The notes: generated by a model from the sequence alone, not told the origin. DNA of 64,000 nucleotides from Vibrio sp. S9_S30 (GCF_014694455.1 NZ_JAAUWT010000003.1:62001-126000); one strand, 5' to 3'. Positions 44,647 through 54,166 are shown, numbered from the stretch's first letter. Numbers and translations are program-made.

Positions 44647-45923
44647 TTCATTGATTCCTCAACTTCCGCCACGATCTCCAGAAATGCATTTTGTAACCGC
44701 GCTTTTCGTGCAAGCTCTTCATCGGATTCAAACACTTCTTGTTCCAACCTTTTTTCAAACACATCGGCAGGTTTGAGCTCATCCAACGTCTCATTTCTTT
44801 CTTGTGTCAGTGCTTGCCTTCGTGAAGATTGGCTGCGTTTGAGTTGCAGTACCTCAACAGGCAACTCTTCAACCAAGAGTTGAATACGCTGCTGAAGGTC
44901 CGAGAGGTAGTCGTCTATCTCTACCTCAATACTGAGCCACGTTGAGCCATCCCCAAGCTGTTGTTCATTCTGTGATTCTTTTAACGTCTGCTCACCTGAT
45001 CGATAGTCATTAAGCTGGGTTTCAATGTCCGCTAATGAACCAGAAATGATCGCCATGGGTTGAAAACGAGGAATAAAAATAGGTGTAATGATGGGCGTGA
45101 GGCTCTGTGCGAAATCAAGCAACAATACCTGCTTTTCTGATTTCAATTCATCAAAGCTCAAAGGAATAGGTGAACCACAATAGCGAATGTGATCCTTTTT
45201 AGCGACGATTTGCGGACGATGAATATGCCCTAACGCAATGTAGTCTGCGGGTGGGAACCCGTCAGCGGCAAACCCTTCTAGGCTACCAATGTAAATATCC
45301 CGAACCGACTCCGATTGCTTCACCCCCAGTGCCGTTAGGTGCCCAGTCGCAATGATGGGAATCGACCGACCTGAATGGGTTTTATGCAATTCGTTTTGCC
45401 GAGCTAATGCATGGTGATACACGCTCGCATAATGCGTTTTAATCGCCTCTGCCAGTGCCACTTTTTTGTCTGTCGAGGACGCACCGGATTGACTCACCAC
45501 CAAATCCCTTGGGCGCAAAAAAGGAATGGCGCACAACAATGCCCCAATCTCGCCTTGATCGTTTTTGAGCTCTATCACCTGTTGCTCATTTTCCTCAAGG
45601 CTACTCGCGATTACATGAGTATTGAGGTATGCGAGAATCTGCTTAGATTCATTCAGTACCGAAACTGAATCGTGGTTACCACCCAACACCACCAAAGCAC
45701 ACTGCGTTTTTTGCAGTGCGACAACGAATTGGTTATACATTTCTCGGGCGTAGCTTGGTGGCGAACCCGTATCAAAAATGTCACCCGCAATAATCAGCGC
45801 ATTCACTTGATGTTCGGTGATCTGCTGCAAAAGCCAATCTAAAAAGGCTTGGTGCTCGCTTTTTCTGCTTTTGGTATAGAAGTTTTGACCTAAGTGCCAA
45901 TCTGAGGTGTGAATGATCCGCAT
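44643..45923 (-). CDS. sbcD: Exonuclease SbcD subunit (Mre11-like)
   Basis: This 426-aa protein is the nuclease subunit of SbcCD. It has the metallophosphoesterase motifs HTSDWHLGQNF, GDIFDTGSPP, LGGNHDS, TGHL and ALGHIHRPQ, and a C-terminal capping region that binds the SbcC coiled-coil base. The order sbcD-sbcC with an ATGA overlap is the usual one. A degraded copy of the CCCAAGT element and a run of tandem repeats follow upstream of it in the intergenic stretch. Confidence 0.96.
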   Translation of the reverse strand: MRIIHTSDWHLGQNFYTKSRKSEHQAFLDWLLQQITEHQVNALIIAGDIFDTGSPPSYAREMYNQFVVALQKTQCALVVLGGNHDSVSVLNESKQILAYLNTHVIASSLEENEQQVIELKNDQGEIGALLCAIPFLRPRDLVVSQSGASSTDKKVALAEAIKTHYASVYHHALARQNELHKTHSGRSIPIIATGHLTALGVKQSESVRDIYIGSLEGFAADGFPPADYIALGHIHRPQIVAKKDHIRYCGSPIPLSFDELKSEKQVLLLDFAQSLTPIITPIFIPRFQPMAIISGSLADIETQLNDYRSGEQTLKESQNEQQLGDGSTWLSIEVEIDDYLSDLQQRIQLLVEELPVEVLQLKRSQSSRRQALTQERNETLDELKPADVFEKRLEQEVFESDEELARKARLQNAFLEIVAEVEESMK

Positions 45924-46017
45924 GTCACTGTTTTTTCGTTTTTATCATGCCGCCAGTTTATACCCAAGTCCCCTCTGGATGCTAGGAAATGGTATTGGGA
46001 TCAAGGCAAGGGTTTGT

Positions 46018-46100
46018 GAGTATAGAGGCTACTGGAATATTGGGGTTGCCAGAGTATTGGGGTTGCCAGAATATTAGGATTACCGAGTATAGAGGTTACT
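46018..46100. repeat. Five 16-17-bp tandem units
   Basis: Units start at 46018, 46035, 46052, 46069 and 46085 and read like GA(G/A)TAT(T/A)G(G/A)GGTTGCCA. The first three are 17 bases and the last two 16. They lie between the start of sbcD and the end of the VanZ-like gene. Confidence 0.85.
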
Positions 46101-46101
46101 T

Positions 46102-46139
46102 GCGTCTATAGACGTTGTTTGCGCATATCGACGGTGTTC
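46102..46139. repeat. Two degenerate 19-bp tandem units
   Basis: GCGTCTATAGACGTTGTTT (46102-46120) and GCGCATATCGACGGTGTTC (46121-46139) are related copies directly after the 17-bp array. Confidence 0.65.
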
Positions 46140-46147
46140 ACGTAGAA

Positions 46148-46198
46148 AGCTGAGTTATCCCGAGAGCTGATTTATCCCAGGAGCTGAGTTATCCCGAA
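46148..46198. repeat. Three 17-bp tandem units overlapping the VanZ-like gene end
   Basis: Units 46148-46164, 46165-46181 and 46182-46198 read AGCTGA(G/T)TTATCCC(G/A)(A/G)(G/A). The last unit contains the stop codon of the VanZ-like gene, so the repeat again copies a coding end. Confidence 0.9.
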
Positions 46199-46614
46199 TG
46201 CTGATGACTTAAAGCCTTTGAAATGAAGAATGAAAATTGGAGTAGCAAAACGCCACTAAGACAACCAAAGATATTGGATGCGAGATCAACCCAAGAAAAT
46301 TGTCGGCTGGGGATCCAGATCTGAGAGAATTCGTCAATCAGCATTAATACCAACAAGAAACTGAGAAACGGTTTTCCCGCTATTTTGCTCGCCAACGATG
46401 CGGTTAGACCGAGAATAGCAGCCAAAGAAAAATGAACGACCAGATCGTAGTACTGAATGGCGTATCGCAATTCTCCTGTCAGTAAACCAATGCTCTGCAT
46501 AACAGAAAGACTGCCTACCAATAAAATGCAGCTAAAAAACAGACCAATCACTAGGCTCTGTTGGCCTAAGTTGGAGCGATGGGTCTGGGTATTGAGTTCT
46601 TTCATCGTCGTCAT
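46189..46614 (-). CDS. VanZ-like membrane protein
   Basis: This 141-aa protein has about four membrane helices and VanZ-like features: DLVVHFSLAAILGLTA in the middle and LMLIDEFSQIWIPSRQFSWVDLASNIFGCLSG near the end. Small VanZ-like proteins occur beside polysaccharide loci but their function is unknown apart from teicoplanin tolerance in VanZ. It is the last gene of the matrix region on this strand, 289 bases after cabC. Confidence 0.8.
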   Translation of the reverse strand: MTTMKELNTQTHRSNLGQQSLVIGLFFSCILLVGSLSVMQSIGLLTGELRYAIQYYDLVVHFSLAAILGLTASLASKIAGKPFLSFLLVLMLIDEFSQIWIPSRQFSWVDLASNIFGCLSGVLLLQFSFFISKALSHQHSG

Positions 46615-46903
46615 AATCTCTGGGTATTCACCCTTTCAATTATTTCTTACCTACTACCTTGTTGGCAAGTTTTGAAGCGCGAACTCTGAAACAAACATTG
46701 TTTCAACCATCATTCGTCGCTTCAATACTGCCTTCGACGCAGCCACCTCGGGTCGGTGATCGTCGAGTTAGTAGGGTAATACACAGTCAGATCGCGCTTA
46801 CCTCAACAATGCTTCGGTTATTGGTATTTCACCGTCTTTGCCTCATTCTATGGCCTTTATCCACTCGACACTGGATTACGTGAAAGTGGTATTGGCATCA
46901 GGA

Positions 46904-48214
46904 TCAGCCTTCTCGGAAGGCTCTTAGCAAGCTGACTTTCAGTGGCTCTAACAGGTAATCTAATGGCCGTTTTTCTTCGAGCAGTACGTAAACCTCTGCT
47001 GGCATCCCAGGATACAACTCTATGTCTAGGTTGTTGGCGAGTTCTTGGCTGTTGAGTTTCACTTTCACTTTGAAACCACTTAACTCCTCACCATCAGAAT
47101 CCGTCCTGTCTGCATCAATATAAACAACCTCACCCTGAACTGGCGGCGTGGTTCGGAAGTTAAACGCCGAGAGGCGAATCAGCGCTTGTTGACCGACTCT
47201 AACCACATCGATATCGTTAGGGTTAATGATCGCTTCTACAACCAAGCTGTCGTTGTCTGGCACAATCTCCATAAGGCTTTCACCTGCCCCAACCACTTCA
47301 CCCGCTGCATTCACTTTCAGCCCCAAGACCACACCGCTCGCTGGGCTTGTTACCACGGTTCGAGCCTGAACATCACTCGCCAAGTTTAATTCTGCCTCCA
47401 AGGTGATAAGGGCATTGCGAACTTCAGCGATTTGGGTTTCAACCTCAGAGCGGTTTCTTTGTTGGATGGCACTTTTTTGCTGTTCGAGTTCCAATACCGA
47501 CAATATCTGTCCATCCAATTCAGACTGAACGGAGATAATATCGGATACCAATAAGACTTCCGAACGCTTAAGCTCCAATACTTTTAAGCGCGAAGTGAAG
47601 CCTTCAGCTAAAAGCTGAGCGTGCATCTCTATTTCGTCGTTGAGAAATTCCAAAGCTTGTTTTCTCTGATCCAACATCTGCGACGAGAAGGAACGTCGAT
47701 TGCGGGTCTGTTTCAATCGTGAGTCCACGATATCCAGCTCCTTCCTCCGCATATCCATACGGCTAAAAAACAGTGACCGCTGATTGGCGATGAGCGTTTC
47801 AATTTCCAAAACAAGATGGGGAAATTGAGTTTTATCGATGGCAGGATCAAAATGGGGCAAGTCATCTCGCTCTGCCAGCAGTCGTTGATACTCTATCTGA
47901 CGGCTAATCCAGATAAGCTGAGTTTGTTTGAGTCGGCTCTGAAACGTGATGTCCGAGATTTTTATTAACGGAGCCCCTTTTTCTACTTTCTGACCTTCAT
48001 GTACATACACATGAGCAATAATACCCCCTTCTAAGTGTTCGATACTTTTCCGCTTACTCTCTACGATGACAATACCTGTAGCAATGGCGGCAGAATCCAA
48101 CTTCGCAAACCAAGTCCAAGCAACAAATAAACCTAAGCTCAAGAACAGAAATATCGTCGCGTGCTTTACAAGACGGTTGTTATCCGTCATTAATTTTGTT
48201 GAGTCATTCATCAT
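46904..48214 (-). CDS. cabC: Type I secretion adaptor (HlyD family), cabC-like
   Basis: This 436-aa protein has one membrane helix (about 17-37) and a periplasmic barrel-and-coiled-coil body. It begins its HlyD region with IEHLEGGIIAHVYVHEGQKVEKGAPL and ends with the lipoyl-like VTSPASGVVLGLKVNAAGEVVGAG and IRLSAFNFRTTPPVQGEV. It bridges the ABC protein to a TolC-type channel. Two adjacent ATGs (48214 and 48211) follow AAAGG. Eight bases separate it from the ABC gene. The symbol rests on gene order matching the Vibrio vulnificus cabABC operon. Confidence 0.8.
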   Translation of the reverse strand: MMNDSTKLMTDNNRLVKHATIFLFLSLGLFVAWTWFAKLDSAAIATGIVIVESKRKSIEHLEGGIIAHVYVHEGQKVEKGAPLIKISDITFQSRLKQTQLIWISRQIEYQRLLAERDDLPHFDPAIDKTQFPHLVLEIETLIANQRSLFFSRMDMRRKELDIVDSRLKQTRNRRSFSSQMLDQRKQALEFLNDEIEMHAQLLAEGFTSRLKVLELKRSEVLLVSDIISVQSELDGQILSVLELEQQKSAIQQRNRSEVETQIAEVRNALITLEAELNLASDVQARTVVTSPASGVVLGLKVNAAGEVVGAGESLMEIVPDNDSLVVEAIINPNDIDVVRVGQQALIRLSAFNFRTTPPVQGEVVYIDADRTDSDGEELSGFKVKVKLNSQELANNLDIELYPGMPAEVYVLLEEKRPLDYLLEPLKVSLLRAFREG

Positions 48215-48221
48215 TAAGCCT

Positions 48222-49922
48222 TTAGTATTTTATCGCTTGGTAGTTTGAGTGACTGGCAATATTGATGCTTTTCTTCTCTTGTTTCGCTTTGTTTTCATAC
48301 GCTTCTGAAATGACGCCATCTTTAAGCTCAACGACGTAATCAGCCAACGTCATCATCAATGGAGAACTGCTTACGAAGATAATGCCAACACCACTACTTT
48401 TTAGAACCTCAAGGTGCTTCATCAATTGCAGGACGGCGGCGTTATCAAGAAATGCCGTCGGCTCATCCAGAATAAGAAGCTTAGGTTGGTAATAAAAACA
48501 ACGTGCTAATGCCAAACGCTGCATTTCACTGCGAGACAATTCCACCCCTTCTGACCCCAACATGGTTCCGTAACTTTGCGGAAGCTTGGCAACGAAACTA
48601 TGACATTGCGCTGCTTTACTCGCTTTCACTACATTCTCAGAAACCTGCATATCTAAATGGTCTCCAAATCTGCTGATATTGTCGGAAACTGTTGCGTCAA
48701 ACACGTCGATAACTTGAGGCAAATAACCGATGGATTCAGCGAGACGTGTGGTATCCAGCTTATCGATATTAATCCCATTCACTCGCACCTGCCCTTTGGT
48801 AGGCACGTAATAATTCGCCAAGAGCTTGAGCAAGGTTGACTTACCTGCCCCAGATGCTCCTTTGATCGCCAAACAGTGTCCCGGCTTTAAGTTGAAGCCA
48901 ATATTGTGAACCAACAGTCGATCGCCTCCCCCTCGGTAAGTCACCTGGTCAACCGACAATTCAATCGTATCGAGTGCGATATCCATTTTACTGTCGTCCT
49001 GATGACTAGAGAAAACGGCACCGATTCTTTCGAACGCTTGTTTTGATTCCAGCCAATTGAAATATTGGTTTGCACCTTGATCAATCGGCGCAAGTATTCT
49101 TCCTAACAGAATGGAAGCAGCCAAGAGCGAGCCAGCCATGATTTGTTCATTGATGACCAGCCAAGCCCCTACCGCAAAAACACCCACTTGAACCGTCATC
49201 CGAATCATCTTGATGATGGTTTGTCCATAATTGGTAAAACACTTTGAACGCAACTCTTGTTCAAGAGTGCGGCTGTGTTTTTGCTTCCAGCGCTCCAGCA
49301 CTTTTCCAGAAGCTTGGTATGACTTCAATAACTTGCCTTTACAGAACAACTTTTGAACCGAGGACGATTGCTGGATCGCCATATTCTTCGCTTCATTCAT
49401 GCTTTTGTGCGTCAGTAACAGCAGCAAACCACTTGCTGTCGCTAATACCAGCGTTACAGCAAGTGCATAAGCACCTAACATGGGGTGGAGAAGGAAAAGC
49501 ACAATAATGAAAATGAGCGACCAAGGAAGATCCGATAAACTTCGATGAAAAGGGGAAGATAAGTATTGCTTAGCCAATTGGTGATCTTTTACCGCTTTGT
49601 GCGCTGCCGCCGCATTCTTAGAGGACAAATTTAGGCTCTTTTGAATCAGCAACTCACCAAACGATTGATCATATATGGATGATACGTTGTTGAGAACTTG
49701 TTGACGTGTATAGTCCATCGCAACTTGTACAACAAGGAGAAACACTGCAATCAAAGCAAGAAAAAGGAGGGTATCCGTACTACGAGAAGAGAGAACACGA
49801 TCAAACACTTGCAAACTGTATATTGGGAGTACCAACACCAAAAGATTTGCAAATACGGAAAAGACTTGAAAATAGAAATAATTTTTCTTGCGATAAGAAG
49901 TAAATATAGACCAACGTTTCAT
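48222..49922 (-). CDS. cabB: Type I secretion ABC protein, cabB-like, with degenerate motifs
   Basis: This 566-aa inner-membrane protein has an N-terminal membrane domain (about 20-300) and an ATPase domain like PrtD/CabB. Walker A (KGASGAGKST, about 350-360) and Walker B (LLILDEPTAFLD) are intact. The signature reads LSRSEMQR (residues 462-469) instead of LSGGQxQR, and the H-loop position reads FVSSSP with no His. These changes may lower ATP turnover. It has no peptidase domain. It lies 211 bases after the RTX gene, with hairpins between. The partner substrate is the RTX protein upstream. Confidence 0.82.
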   Translation of the reverse strand: MKRWSIFTSYRKKNYFYFQVFSVFANLLVLVLPIYSLQVFDRVLSSRSTDTLLFLALIAVFLLVVQVAMDYTRQQVLNNVSSIYDQSFGELLIQKSLNLSSKNAAAAHKAVKDHQLAKQYLSSPFHRSLSDLPWSLIFIIVLFLLHPMLGAYALAVTLVLATASGLLLLLTHKSMNEAKNMAIQQSSSVQKLFCKGKLLKSYQASGKVLERWKQKHSRTLEQELRSKCFTNYGQTIIKMIRMTVQVGVFAVGAWLVINEQIMAGSLLAASILLGRILAPIDQGANQYFNWLESKQAFERIGAVFSSHQDDSKMDIALDTIELSVDQVTYRGGGDRLLVHNIGFNLKPGHCLAIKGASGAGKSTLLKLLANYYVPTKGQVRVNGINIDKLDTTRLAESIGYLPQVIDVFDATVSDNISRFGDHLDMQVSENVVKASKAAQCHSFVAKLPQSYGTMLGSEGVELSRSEMQRLALARCFYYQPKLLILDEPTAFLDNAAVLQLMKHLEVLKSSGVGIIFVSSSPLMMTLADYVVELKDGVISEAYENKAKQEKKSINIASHSNYQAIKY

Positions 49923-50092
49923 AACAATTCTGCCAGTAAGTCAATTTAATATTTATTATATTCCTTGTCTTCTAAGGCTCTTAAAAGAAAAAGAACCTAA
50001 AACGACACGAATATAAAGTGCCTTAACCTTCACAGACATACTCGGAGAGCATACGGGGAGTGAGTCTCCCCTGTGCATGAACCAAGTACCAA

Positions 50093-50121
50093 GAGGGATC
50101 ACACTAAGCATGTGATCCCTC
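50093..50121 (-). terminator. Hairpin between cabA-like and cabB-like genes
   Basis: Arms GAGGGATCACA (50093-50103) and TGTGATCCCTC (50111-50121) pair perfectly around a seven-base loop. A second smaller hairpin (GGGGAG/CTCCCC, 50055-50071) follows. No strong T-tract follows the first, so it may act as a partial terminator or stability element setting a high substrate-to-transporter ratio. Confidence 0.8.
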
Positions 50122-50133
50122 AGTAAGGTCGGC

Positions 50134-51048
50134 TTATACTGGAGCAAAGTCCGTATCAGTTGTTAGAATCTGATACGTGTCATCAGCGGTGTAAACCGTT
50201 ACAGAGAAAAATGCGTCAGCATTCAGGCCCTGAGCCTGTAAGTACGTTTCTTCTGCGGCGGTCAATGCACTACTGTCATACCCAGTAACGCTTTCGTCCA
50301 ACGTGAGGTCAATGTTTGACAATACCAAGCCAAACCCAACTTGTGATTCTGCATCGTTTGCAGCAAGCAAGGTGCTGTCAATGGTGAGTGCCGCTGGCGC
50401 GATTTTTCCGGTGCCTTTTACCACTTCAAAGTTTTCAAACGTCACCGTATCGGTTCCGCTGAGTTTCAAGACATCAAAACCCGAACCACCATTTACATCG
50501 CGACCCGTTATACCTTCAGCGGGACCGAGTAAGCCAGAGACATCAACGACATCGTTGCCTGTCCCCGCATCGATATCAAAACGTGTGAATTGCGAGTTTT
50601 TAGCATGCGTCATTGTGATCGTATCGTTTCCAGCGCCTGAATTAATCTCAAAAAGATTACTCCACAGTGTATTGTTTGAAAATACGGACACCGCGATATT
50701 GTCGTTACCTCTACCTGTGTCTATTTCACCACGCTTTGCATTTGAAACAACAATCGATGCACCTTGGTTATTTTGGTTATCGATATCGACGTCTACAAAG
50801 TTATTTACATAAACAACTTTATCATTGCCATCGACTTTCGCTTCTTTATAGCCTGCTTTATTCCAGCTATCGGATGAAATAAATGTCGCACTCAAAGAGC
50901 TCGTTATAGTCTGAAGCTCCACACCATCTGCGGATACTGCACCCATTCCAACTAGAGATTGAGTTGCATTTCCTGCATTAAGGTTTGATGCTGAGCCTGT
51001 GCCATCTGTGTTAGTTGTCCCTACATATGTTGTTATAGTCATGTCCAT
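50134..51048 (-). CDS. cabA: RTX-type calcium-binding secreted protein, cabA-like
   Basis: This 304-aa protein has no signal peptide, is acidic, and carries RTX-type nonapeptide motifs GRGNDNI, GAGNDTI, GTGNDVV and GGSGFDVL at about residues 112-194, each about 25 residues apart, followed by a C-terminal region rich in Asp and Thr that likely holds the secretion signal. Such proteins are exported by the adjacent ABC/HlyD pair. CabA of V. vulnificus is a calcium-dependent biofilm matrix protein; the context here is the same. GGAG precedes the ATG. The similarity itself needs alignment. Confidence 0.78.
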   Translation of the reverse strand: MDMTITTYVGTTNTDGTGSASNLNAGNATQSLVGMGAVSADGVELQTITSSLSATFISSDSWNKAGYKEAKVDGNDKVVYVNNFVDVDIDNQNNQGASIVVSNAKRGEIDTGRGNDNIAVSVFSNNTLWSNLFEINSGAGNDTITMTHAKNSQFTRFDIDAGTGNDVVDVSGLLGPAEGITGRDVNGGSGFDVLKLSGTDTVTFENFEVVKGTGKIAPAALTIDSTLLAANDAESQVGFGLVLSNIDLTLDESVTGYDSSALTAAEETYLQAQGLNADAFFSVTVYTADDTYQILTTDTDFAPV

Positions 51049-51426
51049 GTCTCCAATTTATATATAACACAAGTGAATTAGCACCCGAATATAAGGCCTA
51101 TTATCGTTGGTGCCACGTTATTGAATTCATGGAAAATTATATTGCTCCTAACATCAATTTGACACCACTCTAACAAACAATAATGACAAAATAGGACTGC
51201 AGCATTAGAACTTACTAACCTAATAAGTTCTGATTAATCAAATAGGGTGAGAACAACTAAATTACGGCATTAAAAAAGGAAAAAATAATTCTAGGAAATC
51301 ATTAAGAAACCAAACCAGTATTAGATAATAGACCATACCTATTTTTTAAAAAACACATCAAAAAATGATCTACTCTTTACAGAACAATGACTTATATATT
51401 CCAGCTCTTAACTTAAATATTAGATT
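51049..51426. other. AT-rich region between wzy-like and cabA-like genes
   Basis: These 378 bases are markedly AT-rich. They follow the end of the polysaccharide operon and precede the RTX gene, so they probably contain a terminator for the former and a promoter for the latter. I see no clear hairpin. In V. vulnificus the homologous operon is under control of the regulator BrpT; no site could be assigned here. Confidence 0.5.
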
Positions 51427-52680
51427 CTATACATCTAAACTTTCGTTTGGCACTTCACGAGAATGGCAGAATAAAATCATACTTAGCAGTAATACCCACG
51501 CAAATGTGTTACTTAAAAGGACACCACTTGACGCTGAAGCAACGGTCATTCCGCCCGTTATTACACTAACGGCAATGGCCAGTTGTTGCTCATACCTATA
51601 AGTTAAGGTTTTTGCCATCAATGCTAAAAATATACTTTTCCCTACCCATAGGAACATTAAAATACTGCCTGGAATACCGATCCCTAAAATCAAATCCATA
51701 TAAGAACTGTGTGTTGTTTTTGCAGACCAACCAAATGCGGATGAGTACTGATACATTATTTCCGGGCGAGTAAAAACACCCACTCCATATCCAAATAAAG
51801 GTCTATCGAAAATCAAATCAAAGAGAACATTCCAAAGTCCAGTGCGCCCCGTGAGCGTTGGATCTTTACCTAGAAAATAAAAAATGTCGTATAGGAACAC
51901 ATTAAGTAATGAAACCGATAATATAAGACCAACAAAATAGAACAGTAAAAGCACAATTTTTTGTCTAATAAGAGGCTTAGATATAACAACGAGAACAACA
52001 AAAAAGGTTGATATAACAATCACCATGGTTAGTAGTGCAGTAACAGACTTAGACATTGCAACCATGAATAAACAAATGAGAAATAATCCCAATTGCTTAA
52101 CATCACGGCGTTTAGATTCAAACCACCATTTTTGGAAAAAAATAACACTGACGACAGCAAAAAATGACCCGGCGCCATTTTTGTGTACAAACAACCCTCT
52201 CCACGCTCCAGAGTGAACCCCACTCATGATTCCATATTGTGGAAAAACAATCACATAAATCAGGTTCAGGAGCACAACTACAATAAGGAATTTCACTAAA
52301 TTGTCGAATAGCGCTTCAGGTCCATAATATTGGTAATAGAGCAGGATAGGAATGGAGACTACGGCAACCGAAGTAAGGTAACGAAAGGCCAAAAACATAT
52401 TTGGAGAAAACACTATTGAGAGAAGAACACACAGTGTAATGAGGTTAGCCAGCAAACTGGTTTTGAATTTTCTCAGCACCGATAGTCCAGAAAAAAACAG
52501 AAAAACCAGCAAAATCGCAAACAAGACCATCTGCATGATTTTTTGAGGCATAAACGTAATCTGGCTAAGTTGATACTGGGCAGATGGGTAACCAAACCCC
52601 ATATTTGATGATCGAATCAGGACCAAATAGAAAAGCGAGGTTAAGCAAAATAGATTAAATGTTTCTCTACGTATCAGCAT
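51427..52680 (-). CDS. O-antigen-ligase/polymerase-like membrane protein (Wzy type)
   Basis: This 417-aa protein has about ten to twelve membrane helices. The central GAWRGLFVHKNGAGS and the large loop with GRTGLWNVLFDLIFDRPLFGYGVG and THSSYMDLILGIGIPGS are Wzy_C/O-antigen-ligase features. It should polymerise lipid-linked repeat units in the periplasm. It is the last gene of the polysaccharide operon, four bases after the lyase gene. Confidence 0.85.
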   Translation of the reverse strand: MLIRRETFNLFCLTSLFYLVLIRSSNMGFGYPSAQYQLSQITFMPQKIMQMVLFAILLVFLFFSGLSVLRKFKTSLLANLITLCVLLSIVFSPNMFLAFRYLTSVAVVSIPILLYYQYYGPEALFDNLVKFLIVVVLLNLIYVIVFPQYGIMSGVHSGAWRGLFVHKNGAGSFFAVVSVIFFQKWWFESKRRDVKQLGLFLICLFMVAMSKSVTALLTMVIVISTFFVVLVVISKPLIRQKIVLLLFYFVGLILSVSLLNVFLYDIFYFLGKDPTLTGRTGLWNVLFDLIFDRPLFGYGVGVFTRPEIMYQYSSAFGWSAKTTHSSYMDLILGIGIPGSILMFLWVGKSIFLALMAKTLTYRYEQQLAIAVSVITGGMTVASASSGVLLSNTFAWVLLLSMILFCHSREVPNESLDV

Positions 52681-52683
52681 AAG

Positions 52684-53442
52684 CTATTTAAGCTCCAATT
52701 CCTTAATTTTTATGCTTATTTCGGGATATATATCCCAGCGGGTTGGCTTGTATATGCCTAGCTTAAAAAACGGCATCTTTGCATCGTTAAACGTGTTAGG
52801 ACCACACGTCTCGCTTAATTTTTTGCCATCTAGGTAGGTTTTCAGACACGCAGAGGTCTCTGTAGAGAGTGTCCCCTCAATCTTAAACTGGTGCCATTTA
52901 TTGGCAGAATAACTCACATCCTCAAAAAGGGTTCGCGCTCTTATCGAGTTGTTGGGCGATGCACAAGTACCATCCACTGTGCTAGATATTCGTTGAAGAT
53001 CCCAACGGTTAAACATTCTCAACTTCCCAGCACTTGTTTCTAACGCCATAATTGGGCAACGCCAGTTTTCCCCCTTATCGGGAAAAGAATGGATCTGAAA
53101 ATAACTGTGCCAACTGTTCGAATAGGCGTAATCGTCTTCAACTTTGAATTGAAAGCTAAGTGAAAATGGTTGCTCTCGTTTTAAGGCTTTTTGTACGGCT
53201 ATCTCACACCGTTTTCTGCCTTTTTTAGGCTTAAGCGTAAATTCAAACTCCCTATTTGATAAGGATTTTTTCCAAAGATCAGGACTGCATTCGTATACGA
53301 GCGCCACCTTTTCATTCGTTGAGATAAACTCTTCCGGATTCATTGCCTTTTTAGGGCTCTTAGCAAAAGCCGTCTGAGAAGACAAAACAAACCCTAGCAA
53401 AAAAAATACTATGCCAACAAAATGATTCAGAATACGCTTCAT
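52684..53442 (-). CDS. Secreted polysaccharide-lyase-like (heparin-lyase fold) protein
   Basis: This 252-aa protein has a signal peptide (about 1-27, ending TAFA) and a jelly-roll-type body with FSLSFQFKVEDDY, SWHSYFQIHSFPD, WHQFKIEGTLS and KLGIYKP, as in the polysaccharide lyase family related to heparin lyase I. It probably cuts or remodels the polymer made by this operon in the periplasm. The catalytic residues cannot be confirmed without a structure. It lies one base from the WecG-like gene. Confidence 0.78.
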   Translation of the reverse strand: MKRILNHFVGIVFFLLGFVLSSQTAFAKSPKKAMNPEEFISTNEKVALVYECSPDLWKKSLSNREFEFTLKPKKGRKRCEIAVQKALKREQPFSLSFQFKVEDDYAYSNSWHSYFQIHSFPDKGENWRCPIMALETSAGKLRMFNRWDLQRISSTVDGTCASPNNSIRARTLFEDVSYSANKWHQFKIEGTLSTETSACLKTYLDGKKLSETCGPNTFNDAKMPFFKLGIYKPTRWDIYPEISIKIKELELK

Positions 53443-53443
53443 A

Positions 53444-54166
53444 CTACCTGCTCACCTTCACGACCATCGCCCGTGTTAAAAACACCACATTTCCAATCAC
53501 ATAACGACGAAACAACCGCTTTGGTTCTTGAATTAATCGGTATAACCATTCCAAGCTTAATTTTTGTACCCATTCAGGTGCTCTTGTGACTTTACCAGCA
53601 ATAAAATCCAAGATTGCTCCACCATTAATCGTGGACACATCGGGATAGGCTTCACAGATGAGTTTAGATACCCCTTCCTGTTTTGGCATCCCCATCGCCA
53701 TAACCACCACGTCTACCGAGTGATCCCGTAGGTGATCAACATAAGCATCCGGCTCTCTAAACCCGTCCAGCATGGTCACAACATCCACACCTTGTGACTG
53801 CAGTTTTTGCTTGGCGACCGTCAGCTCGGCGTCGGTTGAACCAAAAAGCGCAACTCTCTTCCCCTGAAACGCTTCTCTAAGCAAGACGGGGATCAAACAC
53901 GTGCCATTCAAATTACAGCCAGCCGACTTACCCAGTAATTTGAACAATATTTTGACGCCTATGCCATCACGAAACACTACATCGCTAACGAGTATGGCAT
54001 CGACAAAGCGCTCATTCTGACAAGCAAGGTTAAAGGCGTGAGCGTTGAGAAAGGAAATGTTGAGTCGCTTTCCGAGACTCAGCTCCTTTTGGCAATACGA
54101 AACGGCATCCGACTGAGATTCAAATACGGTGATTTTAGAGACGAATTGGCGAAATTCGTTGATCAT
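53444..54166 (-). CDS. WecG/TagA/CpsF-family glycosyltransferase
   Basis: This 240-aa cytoplasmic enzyme has the family motifs FLNAHAFNLA, GKRVALFGSTD, VVVMAMGMPKQE and NGGAILDFIAGKVTRAPEWVQKLSLEW. These transferases add a sugar to an undecaprenyl-linked intermediate. It overlaps the preceding glycosyltransferase by four bases. The sugar donor is unknown. Confidence 0.9.
   Translation of the reverse strand: MINEFRQFVSKITVFESQSDAVSYCQKELSLGKRLNISFLNAHAFNLACQNERFVDAILVSDVVFRDGIGVKILFKLLGKSAGCNLNGTCLIPVLLREAFQGKRVALFGSTDAELTVAKQKLQSQGVDVVTMLDGFREPDAYVDHLRDHSVDVVVMAMGMPKQEGVSKLICEAYPDVSTINGGAILDFIAGKVTRAPEWVQKLSLEWLYRLIQEPKRLFRRYVIGNVVFLTRAMVVKVSR

Noticed and set aside
46659..46883. 74-codon plus-strand frame between the VanZ-like gene and cabC
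   Set aside because: Irregular composition, no ribosome-binding site and no family; probably chance in intergenic sequence.
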